From contig NC_037321.1 in assembly GCF_000143535.2 (NCBI RefSeq), positions 372,001 through 436,000 on the forward strand: DNA of 64,000 nt, read 5' to 3'. The translations under genes and the position numbers were made by a program. Source of the stretch: Botrytis cinerea B05.10 (lineage: Eukaryota > Ascomycota > Leotiomycetes > Helotiales > Sclerotiniaceae). The notes beneath the pieces are model-generated. The model had not been told where the DNA came from. It saw only the letters and a program-made list of their open reading frames with translations, and searched no databases. Of this stretch, positions 1 through 9,448 are shown one piece after another; position 1 is the stretch's first letter, and every line of letters starts with the position of its first letter.

Positions 1-358
1 CCAAGTTAATGGATACACTGGTTCCTCCAGTGAGGGTGACCCAAGTGCCGAGACCATAACTTCCAGTGGGAATATAGACTTGCAATTAGTTAGCAATAGC
101 ACGACGATAATGAACAAGACTTCAAGATATCATACCTTCACCACCGCTTTTACATGCTGTCCATGCTGCCAAAATTGCAGGTCCATTGTCGGTGGTAGCA
201 GAAGCAACACCACCGTAATCAAGAATGTTACAGATCTTCGTCGCAGCTTTTTGAGCTGTTGTAGTGGTAGGACCAACTGTACCGGAAAGTTGACCAGCCA
301 CGAGAGCTGGTAGGGCCAATAGAGAGGCAGTAACGAATGAAAAGACTGAAGACTTCAT
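1..358 (-). CDS. Rhamnogalacturonan hydrolase, GH28 (5' part, cut by window edge)
   Basis: Secreted pectinase that would cleave the rhamnogalacturonan I backbone outside the cell. The start codon is at 358-356. The first ~20 residues are a signal peptide (MKSSVFSF..., hydrophobic core LLALPALVAG). The mature N-terminus begins QLSGTVGP and runs into KICNILDYGG, very like the N-terminus of fungal rhamnogalacturonase A as I know the family. One intron (79-135, 57 nt; GTATGA donor, CTAAC branch site, CAAG acceptor) interrupts a glycine codon. The second exon reads VYIPTGSYGLGTWVTLTGG, the first turn of the parallel beta-helix. The catalytic Asp residues lie beyond the window. A GH28 polygalacturonase subfamily is the main alternative, but the QLSGxVGP start favours rhamnogalacturonase. 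Confidence 0.85.
79..135 (-). other. Intron of the rhamnogalacturonan hydrolase gene
   Basis: 57-nt phase-1 intron on the minus strand with GTATGA donor, CTAACTAAT branch region and TTGCAAG acceptor. Removing it joins the CKSGGE and VYIPTGSYG segments in frame. Confidence 0.85.
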
Positions 359-1614
359 TTTGACAATAGAGAGAGAGGTACGGAAGAAACAATGTACATA
401 GATCGGCCATTTCAACTGGCGATCACGTATCTTTTGAATACTCTGAGTTCGAAAGGGGGGGGAGGGGGGTTCAGCATTTTCGGTATATCTGTAACCGCGT
501 AGAAGAACCCGTGAACGCCATCCTTTCTATCAAACGAGTGTGAATAGATACAGAAATTTTGATGGTAGATCCTCGTCCATCCCACCAATGATTATAGATT
601 AGCCGGCGGAAGGATATATCCATGCAATATTTCTGATGTCCAAAAATATTGAAAGTACACTTTTAGATACGATTAGGTACCGAGCTGTGGACACACGGTG
701 GATTCATGTCCAACGACGTATGCAATATAGAAAGTACCGACCCCGATGTGAACGAAATTAATTCCGACGCGTTCCACTTTCGAGCCCTTCTCCATCTTCC
801 GGAAATTAAAATCTTGTTTCGAATCAATAAAAAAAGGAAGGAGGGCCTGTTGAGATTCTTACTTAAGATTTTCTGTATCCCGATATGCTTTGTAAAAAAG
901 GGAAATTAGACCGTCGATCCGTCATTCGGGCTCTCATTGTAGGTGGGAAAATTTCTCAACATTTCCGACCCCATAAAACATGGGGTCACAAGGTTTAAGA
1001 GTGAAAGAAAACTAAAGTCTGGGGAAAATCTGGGGTAATGAAAAAATGAATACAACTTTTTCCGGCGACTTGCAGGTTTGCACGTTGTACAGGTATGGGT
1101 TTATTTACTAGTTAATCATTAACTGTTGGGAAACGTGGTTATTAAGGTTGAATCGTAGACTGTCGACCTGCACTGTAACCAAGCAAACGAAAATCATTGA
1201 CGCCATGCCGAGATATTTTTTTCTCGCCCGGGAAATCTTTCTGACTTCCGATCTCTAACCAAGAAGTTAATCTTGAGAAAATCACTTGTGATTCGGATAT
1301 GTCGCCGCCGTACCGAAATGGTAAATGAGCAAGCCCCTTCATCTACCGACCATGACGACGAGACGAAACGAAACAAAACAATAAAAACAATAAAAACACC
1401 AATTGAGCTTCCAAGTTCCAACCTGCTGCCAACTCGCCAAGAAAAGGAGATGCAAAATGATGAGCTGAGTTTCACATTATGCTTGTCTAGAAGATAGATA
1501 GAATGTCCAAAAATTAATTTGTGACGAAAAGTAGCACAACAGCCATGAAGTCAATTGCAAAACTCGAAGTAGCTGCCTAGGATAATTGATCCGCATCATG
1601 ATAATCAAGAGATA
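359..1614. other. Intergenic region upstream of the rhamnogalacturonan hydrolase gene
   Basis: No convincing gene. It should hold the promoter of the minus-strand pectinase and the 3' flank of the Zn2Cys6 gene. A conspicuous G-run (GGGGGGGG, A, GGGGGG) lies near 455-470, about 100 bp upstream of the pectinase start. Short ORFs at 706-909 and 1273-1497 are AT-rich, lack recognisable motifs and are treated as chance. Confidence 0.6.
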
Positions 1615-3267
1615 TCACCTCCGAGACTTCCGAGCAGACGGTGAATCTTCCTCCCGACCGCGCTTAGTTATTGATCTCATTCTGGTTGGTGGGGCTAAGA
1701 TGACTTTTGCGGGGACGCAAACTCTCCAGTCTCTACCCGGAGCTTTGTATCTGACCCCGAAACATGTGGTTATGAGGATGTCTCCGCCCTCGATAACAAA
1801 GTTCGGATGTAATTGAGAATCATCGAGGGCGTGTATGCTCGTGTTGAATTTTGAACCTGGAGGCGCCCAGATGCTTTCAAACTCTCCTTTGTATGACCCC
1901 ACAATGGTGTGCAGCTCACTGCCCACTTTTGCCATGCATTCGTGAAGACTATTCATGTTATCACCAGCACCAATCAATGGCTGCATGATCATATTCATTT
2001 TTTCTGACATGTCCGTACGACGCAATTTCACACGGTCTTCAAAAGGTTGAGTCTCTGCCATTTGACAATGGTATTCCTGTAAAAATATATCTGCAACTTG
2101 CTCGGAAAAGCCTGCCATGCATTTATCAGTATACTGTTTCTAGAAGAGCATGTGGGGCCTTGTCCTACAAAGGTATGCCGTCTTCTGCAATACTGTATCA
2201 TCGCCGAAAGCTGAGCTTCCCCGAAAGGTAAAATCGCATATGGTGTATGCAATTACCCCCTTTAAAAAATCCAATTTTTTCAAATGCACCTTCAGCAGAG
2301 GATTGTCAACCTTTTGTCTGATGAGCACCCCGGTTGGAACATCTAATGAGCCGCGAATGCTAGCCAACGTCGTGCCAGCATTCGACGCCGGAACTTTTTC
2401 ATCCCCGATGCAAAGAAGTTCCCAGAAGTTTTTGACCCTGGCCAATGGTGCCATAGAACTGTATTTTACCTGTTCGATGTATTGGAGCATCAAGGTTTCC
2501 AGGTATGCCAGTGGGCTGGTGATCTGGTCGTCATCGATGCTTTGCCTACCGAGCCTAGAACGAATATTGTCTGTATCGCAGCTTTGCCTCACGAAAGTAT
2601 TTGATGGTGCAGCATTCTCTTTTTCAAAATACCTAGACCCAATTATGTTGGCATCTAACACTTCCCTTTGTCTCTGCCCGCGAACCGTGGTCGTGGTATC
2701 CATCGACAAGATCAATGGATTCACCGGATCTTGTTCGGGGTGTATTGTGTCGTCAGTCGATTGACGTTCAAGGATAGAGTTGTGTCCAAGTGCTATTGAA
2801 CCCCAAGTTTGAGACAGTTGCGTATTGGGCTGCTCAATGAAACGTTGTAAAGGCGTCTCAGAAATCTTGCTCTCGTCCGATGTCTTCGAGTTCAAGAGTT
2901 TGTCTGCCTTCAAAAATCGCGTGTGAAAGACACATTTTTTCCCAGCATCTTGACATGGATTACATGCCACATCAGCGCTTTCTTTTAGGCATTGCAGCCG
3001 GTTTCGCTCGCATTGCGTGCATCGGCGCGTTTTAAGATGAGAAAAATTCGAGTTGAGGGTACCCCCAATGGAAAAATACGCTGGCATAGCATGGTGACGC
3101 TTGCGTTTTGGCAAAACTAGGACTTTCAGAATCTGCTCTTGCAGTGGCACGGTGATGGTCGACTCCAACGATGTACTTTGCTGCTCTTTGGACATGGTTG
3201 TGATATTCGAAAGACTAGAGTCAATAGTACTTGGATGAGATGCAAGTTCCTCTGTGATGGGCGTCAT
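1615..3267 (-). CDS. Zn(II)2Cys6 binuclear-cluster protein, putative transcription regulator
   Basis: About 531 aa from the ATG at 3267, with one intron at 2112-2168 (57 nt; GTAGGA donor, CTGAT branch site, CAG acceptor). The intron removes an in-frame TAG and keeps the frame (total 1596 nt). Cysteines at residues 83, 86, 93, 102, 105 and 112 give C-X2-C-X6-C-X8-C-X2-C-X6-C, the fungal zinc-cluster spacing, preceded by a basic stretch (LPKRKRHH). The cluster is internal rather than at the extreme N-terminus. The rest is Ser/Thr-rich with an amphipathic segment (SPLAYLETLMLQYIEQVK). I see no clear fungal-specific TF middle domain. The C-terminus ends in basic residues (KRGREED...RKSRR), a possible nuclear signal. 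A divergent Hsp70-like gene lies about 0.4-0.9 kb away. The 5' end is uncertain because related coding frames continue upstream to 3741. Confidence 0.6.
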
Positions 3268-3741
3268 TATAGGTGGTTTGGTTGGATCTTTAATTTCGTA
3301 AGTATTGTGTGCGGTAGGTACGAATCTAAAGCATCGGAATTCCTACCACGAAGATTCTCGTCACTAGCTAAGTTAACAATTAATGGCTGTACCTCAGCAG
3401 CAATAACAGACAGATTTTCGGTAATAGGTGTCATATCAAGAGGAAAGATTGACATTGCCATTTTATTTCCTGGGACGTAGATTGTCTTCCCCGTGTATTG
3501 AATTTGTAACAATGAAGTAAAATCTTGTTGTAAAGAACATTGATTATCTCAATCGAAAAGAATCTCTCCTGGGGGCGGGATAAAAGCTCGGTGGGGTGGT
3601 CTTGCGGTCTTTGGTACTCTTAGGACTTATTGCTAACCCAGTAACAATCGGTATGTGAGACAAGACCGTACCACAAACACTGCAATTAATCAGACGCAAA
3701 TCGAAGGCTTTGATATCCAGTTTTCTCAAGCCATTGCGCAT
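3268..3741 (-). pseudogene. Frame-broken 5' part of the Zn2Cys6 gene (or unresolved exons)
   Basis: Upstream of the ATG at 3267 the minus strand continues to look coding, but in shifting frames. An ATG-started frame at 3741-3544 (MRNGLRKLDIKAFDLRLINC...) ends at TAA. A second frame just downstream reads CSLQQDFTSLLQIQYTGKTI and runs to 3267. The frame of the zinc-cluster ORF itself is open back to about 3350 (FVPTAHNTYEIKDPTKPPIM). No pair of good splice sites reconciles these. The phrase MTPITE occurs in two frames, at about 3435 and at 3267. Either two compensating frameshifts have damaged the original N-terminus, or there are introns I cannot place. Confidence 0.35.
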
Positions 3742-4147
3742 TCGTTGTCAGTGGTGTAACACTGTTGAAAGAGATGTCTTGAATAACCCTAGTAACCATG
3801 TAGCAGAATATGTACGACAAACTAAAGACTGACAAATTCGGCGAGCTATTCTGGCGGCTACTCAGTATTCCAAAATGGGTCTAATGCTGTGCAACCGTCC
3901 AAATAGTAGTGGGCATGTACTAGCTAACAATCATCGCAATGTAATGCGGCCCCTTGGCTGCAAAAGTGCGGGACAAGACTATCTGTGAATATGCCCGTTC
4001 TCAAGCCTTACACTCGTTCTAACACCATATATATTCGAATTAGCTTGACACAAGCTGGCGAAGAACTATTTAAGATAATAAATCTGCTATACAGCATCCA
4101 GCACTGGGCATCTTTGTGTCCTACTTGTACTAATTCATGCTCCGAAG
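3742..4147. other. Divergent intergenic region between the Zn2Cys6 and Hsp70-like genes
   Basis: About 400 bp separating divergently transcribed genes, so it may be a shared promoter. An ORF at 3985-4182 overlapping the Hsp70-like start has no recognisable content. I found no clear heat-shock element array. Confidence 0.4.
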
Positions 4148-6376
4148 ATGTCAGTTATGAAATTGAGGAATGTCGTCAATAATCAGTCGGCTTCGAAAGG
4201 TAGATTGATCATGGGCATAGATATGGGAACTACCAGGGGCGCGGTTGCCGATTTGCTACTTCCGGACGGCAATCAAGAGCTTGGGCACCAGCATGAGCCA
4301 GAGCCTTTTCTGTTTGCCGACTGGAAGGGCTCTTGGGGAAGTGGAGATGAGTTTCCTTTGACAGCGCTCTACTACAACGAAAATGATCAGCAGGAGACTT
4401 TGCCAATGACTGGCCACGAGTTGAGAATGCTGCTGGACAGCGCAACACCATTCAACACAGAGCGATTTTTCCCTATATGGAAGCTACTTTTCCACGATAG
4501 TAGGGACCCGGTCACCGCTTCACTTCAGAAACCGATGCTAGCAAGGCTGGAGAAATTGAACAAAACGAGGGAGGATCTTCTGCGGGACTGGGTATCGATT
4601 GTCTATAAGGAGCTGATATACGACTCCTTCGGCAATTTGCCTGCTCTGAGAAAGGGGGTGATACCAGACCTCGAAGACCTGAAAATTGAGGTTATTGTTC
4701 CAGTACCACCGGGACGCTCAACAATTGCACATGAAATGGTGCGGAATGCTTTAGTCCAAGGTCCCATAACGTCAGAGCAGGTGTTTTTGGTTTCGGAGCC
4801 AGAGTGTTCGTTCGGATGGTGGTGTCACATAGAAGCCGAGAAGGGGCAGCATGAGTGGAAGGTGAGCAGAATTGAAGTCAACGGGGTCTTGACTAACGAA
4901 GCTAGATCGGCACAAGGTACATAGTTCTTGATGCTGGCGGCGGTACTGCGGTATGAAACCTGTTTCTCTTTGCCCGTTGATCTTCAAACTGACAGTGATT
5001 TCATAAGTGTACGGTCACCTACAAGTTGACAGGTATCAATCCGCCAAGATTTAAACAGGAGTTTGAAAGTGAAAGTAAGTTTAGGCGAGATAGTGCCCTA
5101 GGGATCAACTAATGTAAGCACTCTAGGTATGATCTGTGGCGCAGAAACCATTTCTGAAAACTTTAGAAGGCTTCTGGATGCTAAAGTTCCAGAAGGAATA
5201 GCACACCGACCATGGGCGATACAACACGCTCTGAATTCGTTCAACAAAGGGTACAAAAATTATTTCGGAATCTCGAAAGACCCGCGGCCATTTTGCATTT
5301 TAATACCAGGTCTGGTGAATGAGTTGACAATCAATCATGAAGATATCGTGCAGTGTTTCGCCAAGCCTCTGGAGAGATTGGTAATTGCAGTCAAAAGACA
5401 GATGAATCGAGATAGAGAATCCGTTCCTGATTATTTGATAATGGGTGGAGGTATGTGCCTCAACACATATATCTCCGAAGCACTGCGGAAGGAGTTTAGG
5501 CAACTAAAAGTATGTCAACTACGCCATAACAAAGCACATATCGTAAAAGGCGCCGTCTGGCTAAGGTCCCAGCAAGATTTTATCACCCGCCGCCCTTTGA
5601 AGTATACGATTGGTGTAGTCACCTCGAAGGAGGTTGATTTCTCGGTCAGGCGCTTCAGCGGCAAAGGATATAGAAGTGAAGACACGTGGAAAAATCAGAG
5701 AGACGGCAAACACTATATATCTGTGGTCTACTTCTTGGCCAAGAAGGGTCAGCTAGTCGACTCCAGTTACAAAGTCACATCCGAGGGGTTTAAGGACGCC
5801 CGCTTACGGTACTCCACGTCCGCGTTACTCCAAGATCTAAGTTTTGAAGATGTGGTATACACCATAAACTATACGCCTGACCAAGACGAGAAATTTGTGT
5901 TCGTGCGTCAAGATGGGCGACTGGTCAATATACATGGAGCATTGATTCGTGACCCTGAAAAATCGGACAGAATCCGGTGGAATGCAATGGATAGTGGCAT
6001 CGACCTGAGAGAGTTGAAACAAAAGAGGTTTCGCGAATCGACGCCATCTTACATGATAAAATATACAATACACGCCGAAATGACAGACGTGGATTGCAAG
6101 TATTGCGTCATGATATTTTCCATAAGTGGACAACAACACGGCTTCTGCGGTGATCTCCAGGTAAAATCAATCACAGACATCCAACAAATTTCAGAGAACT
6201 TATCTCAAAGCTTTGCTTTTGGACAGCGAGAAGTTGCACCTGCACGGGCAAGTAAACAAACTCCTACGGGTGCTTCCGAAAGACCTACAAAGAAGGTAAC
6301 ACGTTCGAGTGTTCGAGCATCCAATCTTCAACAGATCTCCAAAGCGGCCAATGCTATGATTGGTGAAAGAAACTAA
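4148..6376 (+). CDS. Hsp70-like (HSPA12-type) ATPase-domain protein
   Basis: Actin/Hsp70-fold protein of about 685 aa. Visible nucleotide-binding motifs are phosphate-1 GIDMGTT (residues 23-29), phosphate-2 LDAGGGTA (about 240-247) and the adenosine motif LIMGGG (about 373-378). A conventional Hsp70 substrate-binding domain is not recognisable. The C-terminus is basic and Ser/Thr-rich. Such divergent Hsp70 homologues are common in filamentous fungi and mostly uncharacterised. Proposed exons: 4148-4854, 4917-4950, 5008-5074, 5127-6376. Introns 2 and 3 (GTATGA..AAG, GTAAGT..TAG) are good. Intron 1 needs a weak GTGGAA donor to stay in frame, because the better GTGAGC donor at 4862 shifts the frame. 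The second exon is only 34 nt and carries the phosphate-2 loop. The gene lies head to head with a Zn2Cys6 gene. Confidence 0.8.
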
Positions 6377-7690
6377 CCATCTACATGCCCAACAAATACG
6401 GCAGAGAAAACCTCCAAGGAGGCTCGAGGTGAGAGGGCCTTAATGGTGTCTCTCATGTCAGAAAGCATCCGTTGCCCAGCGACCTCTTAGCTACACGCTG
6501 TCGCCCCGCTGAACGAATATGCTTCCAACGACCAGCAATATCCCTGGCTCCACTGCCTGGATTTCATCTCCTTCGATTCTAGTTGCAACATTTCCGAAAC
6601 CACTCGCCCAGATTTTTGTTATTTTGTGTTTATGGTTGGCAATTTGTTTGGCATGTGCTAGTTAGATACCCCAAAAGCATTGAGAGGCGCAAAGAATGTA
6701 AAATATGTGCAGAAGATAGTAGACAACGGATGGATGAATCAACTCCAACACATTGGAAATTATCATTTCTCATGCATCCTCACGGTGACGTATTCTTCGT
6801 GCAAGTACAGTCCGATATCGTATTTGTGTGAGAGATATGTGGAAGCTCGTCATCTCGAGTATCATGGAGATTCCCTAATCTAAATGCCGATATCGTAATG
6901 TAATGAAGGGCTTGATCTGAGGTTCAATTGTTCGGCCTGAATTGTGGCCGAGTGCATTGGATGCGAGGGGAATTTCTCGAGCTCTGCAGGACCGAATTCA
7001 CGGTCGGTATGGGACATCCTTCATCTAGAAACATACAGGCGTAACAAGTAAGTGCTCAGATACTGACTTCGATTTGTACATACCTTTGATAGGGAAATCT
7101 GCGGGAATTCATCATTCTTAATAGTCTGTCGCGTCTGTTTCAATTCTCAAATTTCAACCTCGGTTGATTGACCTGGGATTCTGCCGTTAGTCGCTAATTA
7201 TGGTCACCGCCTAATTATATTATAACCTTAGATCCACTGTCAATTGATCATCTTTTATATTGTGCTGTCTGAATCTAAAGACATCTAACCTCGAGAGTCA
7301 AGCAAGAGTAAATCCTACCTTCATTCATTACAGGATGAAATGTATTGAAGTCTATACATATCATGGCAAGTACAAGTGATCTCTTCCAAGCCACGAGCTC
7401 CCAATGTTTCATTGAGCGGGGTAAAGGGAGTTCTTGTTGCGCAGTGAGTGAGTATTAGTAAATATGAGTCGAAAATACGATGGAAGTAGCTCCAATTCGT
7501 CACCGTCGTACGTGAAAGAAAAGTTTGTTCATAAAGCATGCAAGCTTTCTTGCAAATGCATCACTATCAATCAAGCACTCTTCACATTGAAATCTTCAAT
7601 CATCGATATCTCTGCATCCCTTATACAATCTTTCAACTACGTCAATTGATTCTTAGGTTTTCAGAGCTATTCAGGCGAAGACTTATCATA
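6377..7690. other. Intergenic region between Hsp70-like and P450 genes
   Basis: About 1.3 kb, AT-rich, with no convincing gene. It should hold the 3' flank of the Hsp70-like gene and the P450 promoter. Two overlapping ORFs at 6583-6883 have no recognisable motif. Confidence 0.6.
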
Positions 7691-9448
7691 ATGAAGAGCC
7701 CTCAAAACATACCAGCAATTGACACTTCTTACTTGACCCTTGTCAATGGATTTTGGCTGATTATTGGCTGGGTTTTAGCCACTTTTCTGTATCAAATTGT
7801 CTATTATCGTTTCTTTCATCCCCTTAAGAACTATCCGGGCCCATTTTGGGGTACCGTTACCAGACTTTGGTATACTTATCAGAGCTACAATCAAAGCGAG
7901 TTGGCGGTATATGAGAATCTTTTCAAAGAAACGAAAGGTGATTATGATGTCATTTACCTTTGAAAATCATGTTCGCTCATGAATGTTGCATGTATAGCTC
8001 CTGTAATACGCATTTCACCCACAACTCTTCTAGTCAAATCAGCATTTGCTCTACCAATCATTTATCACCGCAATGCAGTCAAATCCAGGTTCTACAGCAA
8101 TGGAGGCTTTCCTGCTGAGCCTGTTATCAGTATTCGCGACCATCAAACACATTCTTATCGTCGAAGACTCATAGGACCTCCTTACTCATACTCAAAGATA
8201 ATCAAAGCCGAGCCCCTTGTTGATAAGATAGTCTCAGCATGGCTTAAGAGGCTAGACGAACTTTTCGTCGAGACACGAAGGCCTGTGAATATGGCAAGTT
8301 GGGCTACTTATTTTGCATTTGATACAATCAGTGAAGTGGGGTTTGGACAAGCTTTAGGCTTTGTGGAGAACGGAGAAGATGTTGGCGGATTGATTCAAAG
8401 CGTACACGATGGTATTGAGATATTTGGTGTCCTGGCGCATTTATACCCTTTCGTAGAATGGGTAACATCAGGGCCACTAGGTCGGTTCTTTACCGCAACA
8501 CCAGAGATGAAAAATGGCATGGGTCAGCTGATGAGATGGAGAGATAAAATCATCAATGCGAGAATTACAGAAATTGAGGAAGGGAAAAGAAGAGATCGTG
8601 TAGATATTCTACAATCGCAAGTCTTCTTAGCCCTTTAAAATTCGACATCCAGCTAATCTATAAACAATCTAAAGATTCTTCGAGGCCAAAACTCCCGAAG
8701 GAAAGCCTATGAGCCGAGAAGAATTGAAGGCCGAAGTTTTGGTTGTCCTAGTTGCCGGAGCAGATACCACGGGTACATCCTTCAGCTCCATTGTAACAGA
8801 TATTCTATCATCGCCCGGCGATTATCAACGAATGGTGGCTGAGATAGATGCCGGATTTGCGGCCGGACATCTTTCACATCCGGTTCCCACAGCCGCAGAA
8901 GTTTCAAAGTATTGTCCGTTTTACGTTGCATGCATAAAGGAGGCTCTACGGCTTACTCCATCCTCACCAGTACTTTTTCCTCGAGAAGTAATGGCCCATC
9001 AACCTCCTTTGGTAATCGATGGTAAGGTAATTCCAGTTGGTACTGAAATCAGCTGTTCCGCATACCTTGCAAACCGAGACAGGGAAATATATGGCGAAGA
9101 TGCCGAGACTTTTCGTCCCGAACGGTGGCTCGAAGATGATGAAAAGGCCAAGATTTTTGAGAAGTACAACTTCACTTGGGGATACGGATCAAGAGTATGC
9201 TTAGGCAAGGATCTTGCGTATATGGAGTTGATGAAAGGGCCTTTGATGGTATGTCTCTTTCCATGCTATCAAGCAACTGGTAATCTAATATCTACTGACA
9301 CTAACACACCCTCTAGTTCTTTCGTAATTTCAACTTCAAGTTATGTACACCCAGTAAAGAAATACCTGGTCCACCCAAACTTGTTACTGTAGGTGGCTTA
9401 TTTCATTGGCAGAACATTTGGCTCGATCTACAAAAGCGCAAGGTTTAA
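7691..9448 (+). CDS. Cytochrome P450 monooxygenase
   Basis: Membrane-anchored haem-thiolate monooxygenase, 521 aa in the proposed model. In order: N-terminal TM helix (about residues 19-38), proline hinge YPGP (48-51), I-helix oxygen-binding motif AGADTT (314-319), K-helix EALR (376-379), RPERW (434-438) and haem loop GYGSRVCLG with Cys462 as the iron ligand. Exons: 7691-7937, 7998-8620, 8685-9248, 9317-9448 (1566 nt, divisible by three). Introns 1 and 3 have good borders (intron 3 starts GTATGT). In intron 2 the AAAG acceptor at 8674 would break the frame and the GAG acceptor at 8684 restores it. The enzyme looks complete. The family cannot be assigned by eye, and no biosynthetic partner genes flank it, so it does not look like part of a secondary-metabolite cluster. 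Confidence 0.92.

Noticed and set aside
7691..9448. P450 as part of a secondary-metabolite cluster
   Set aside because: No polyketide synthase, NRPS, terpene cyclase, transporter or dedicated regulator lies nearby.
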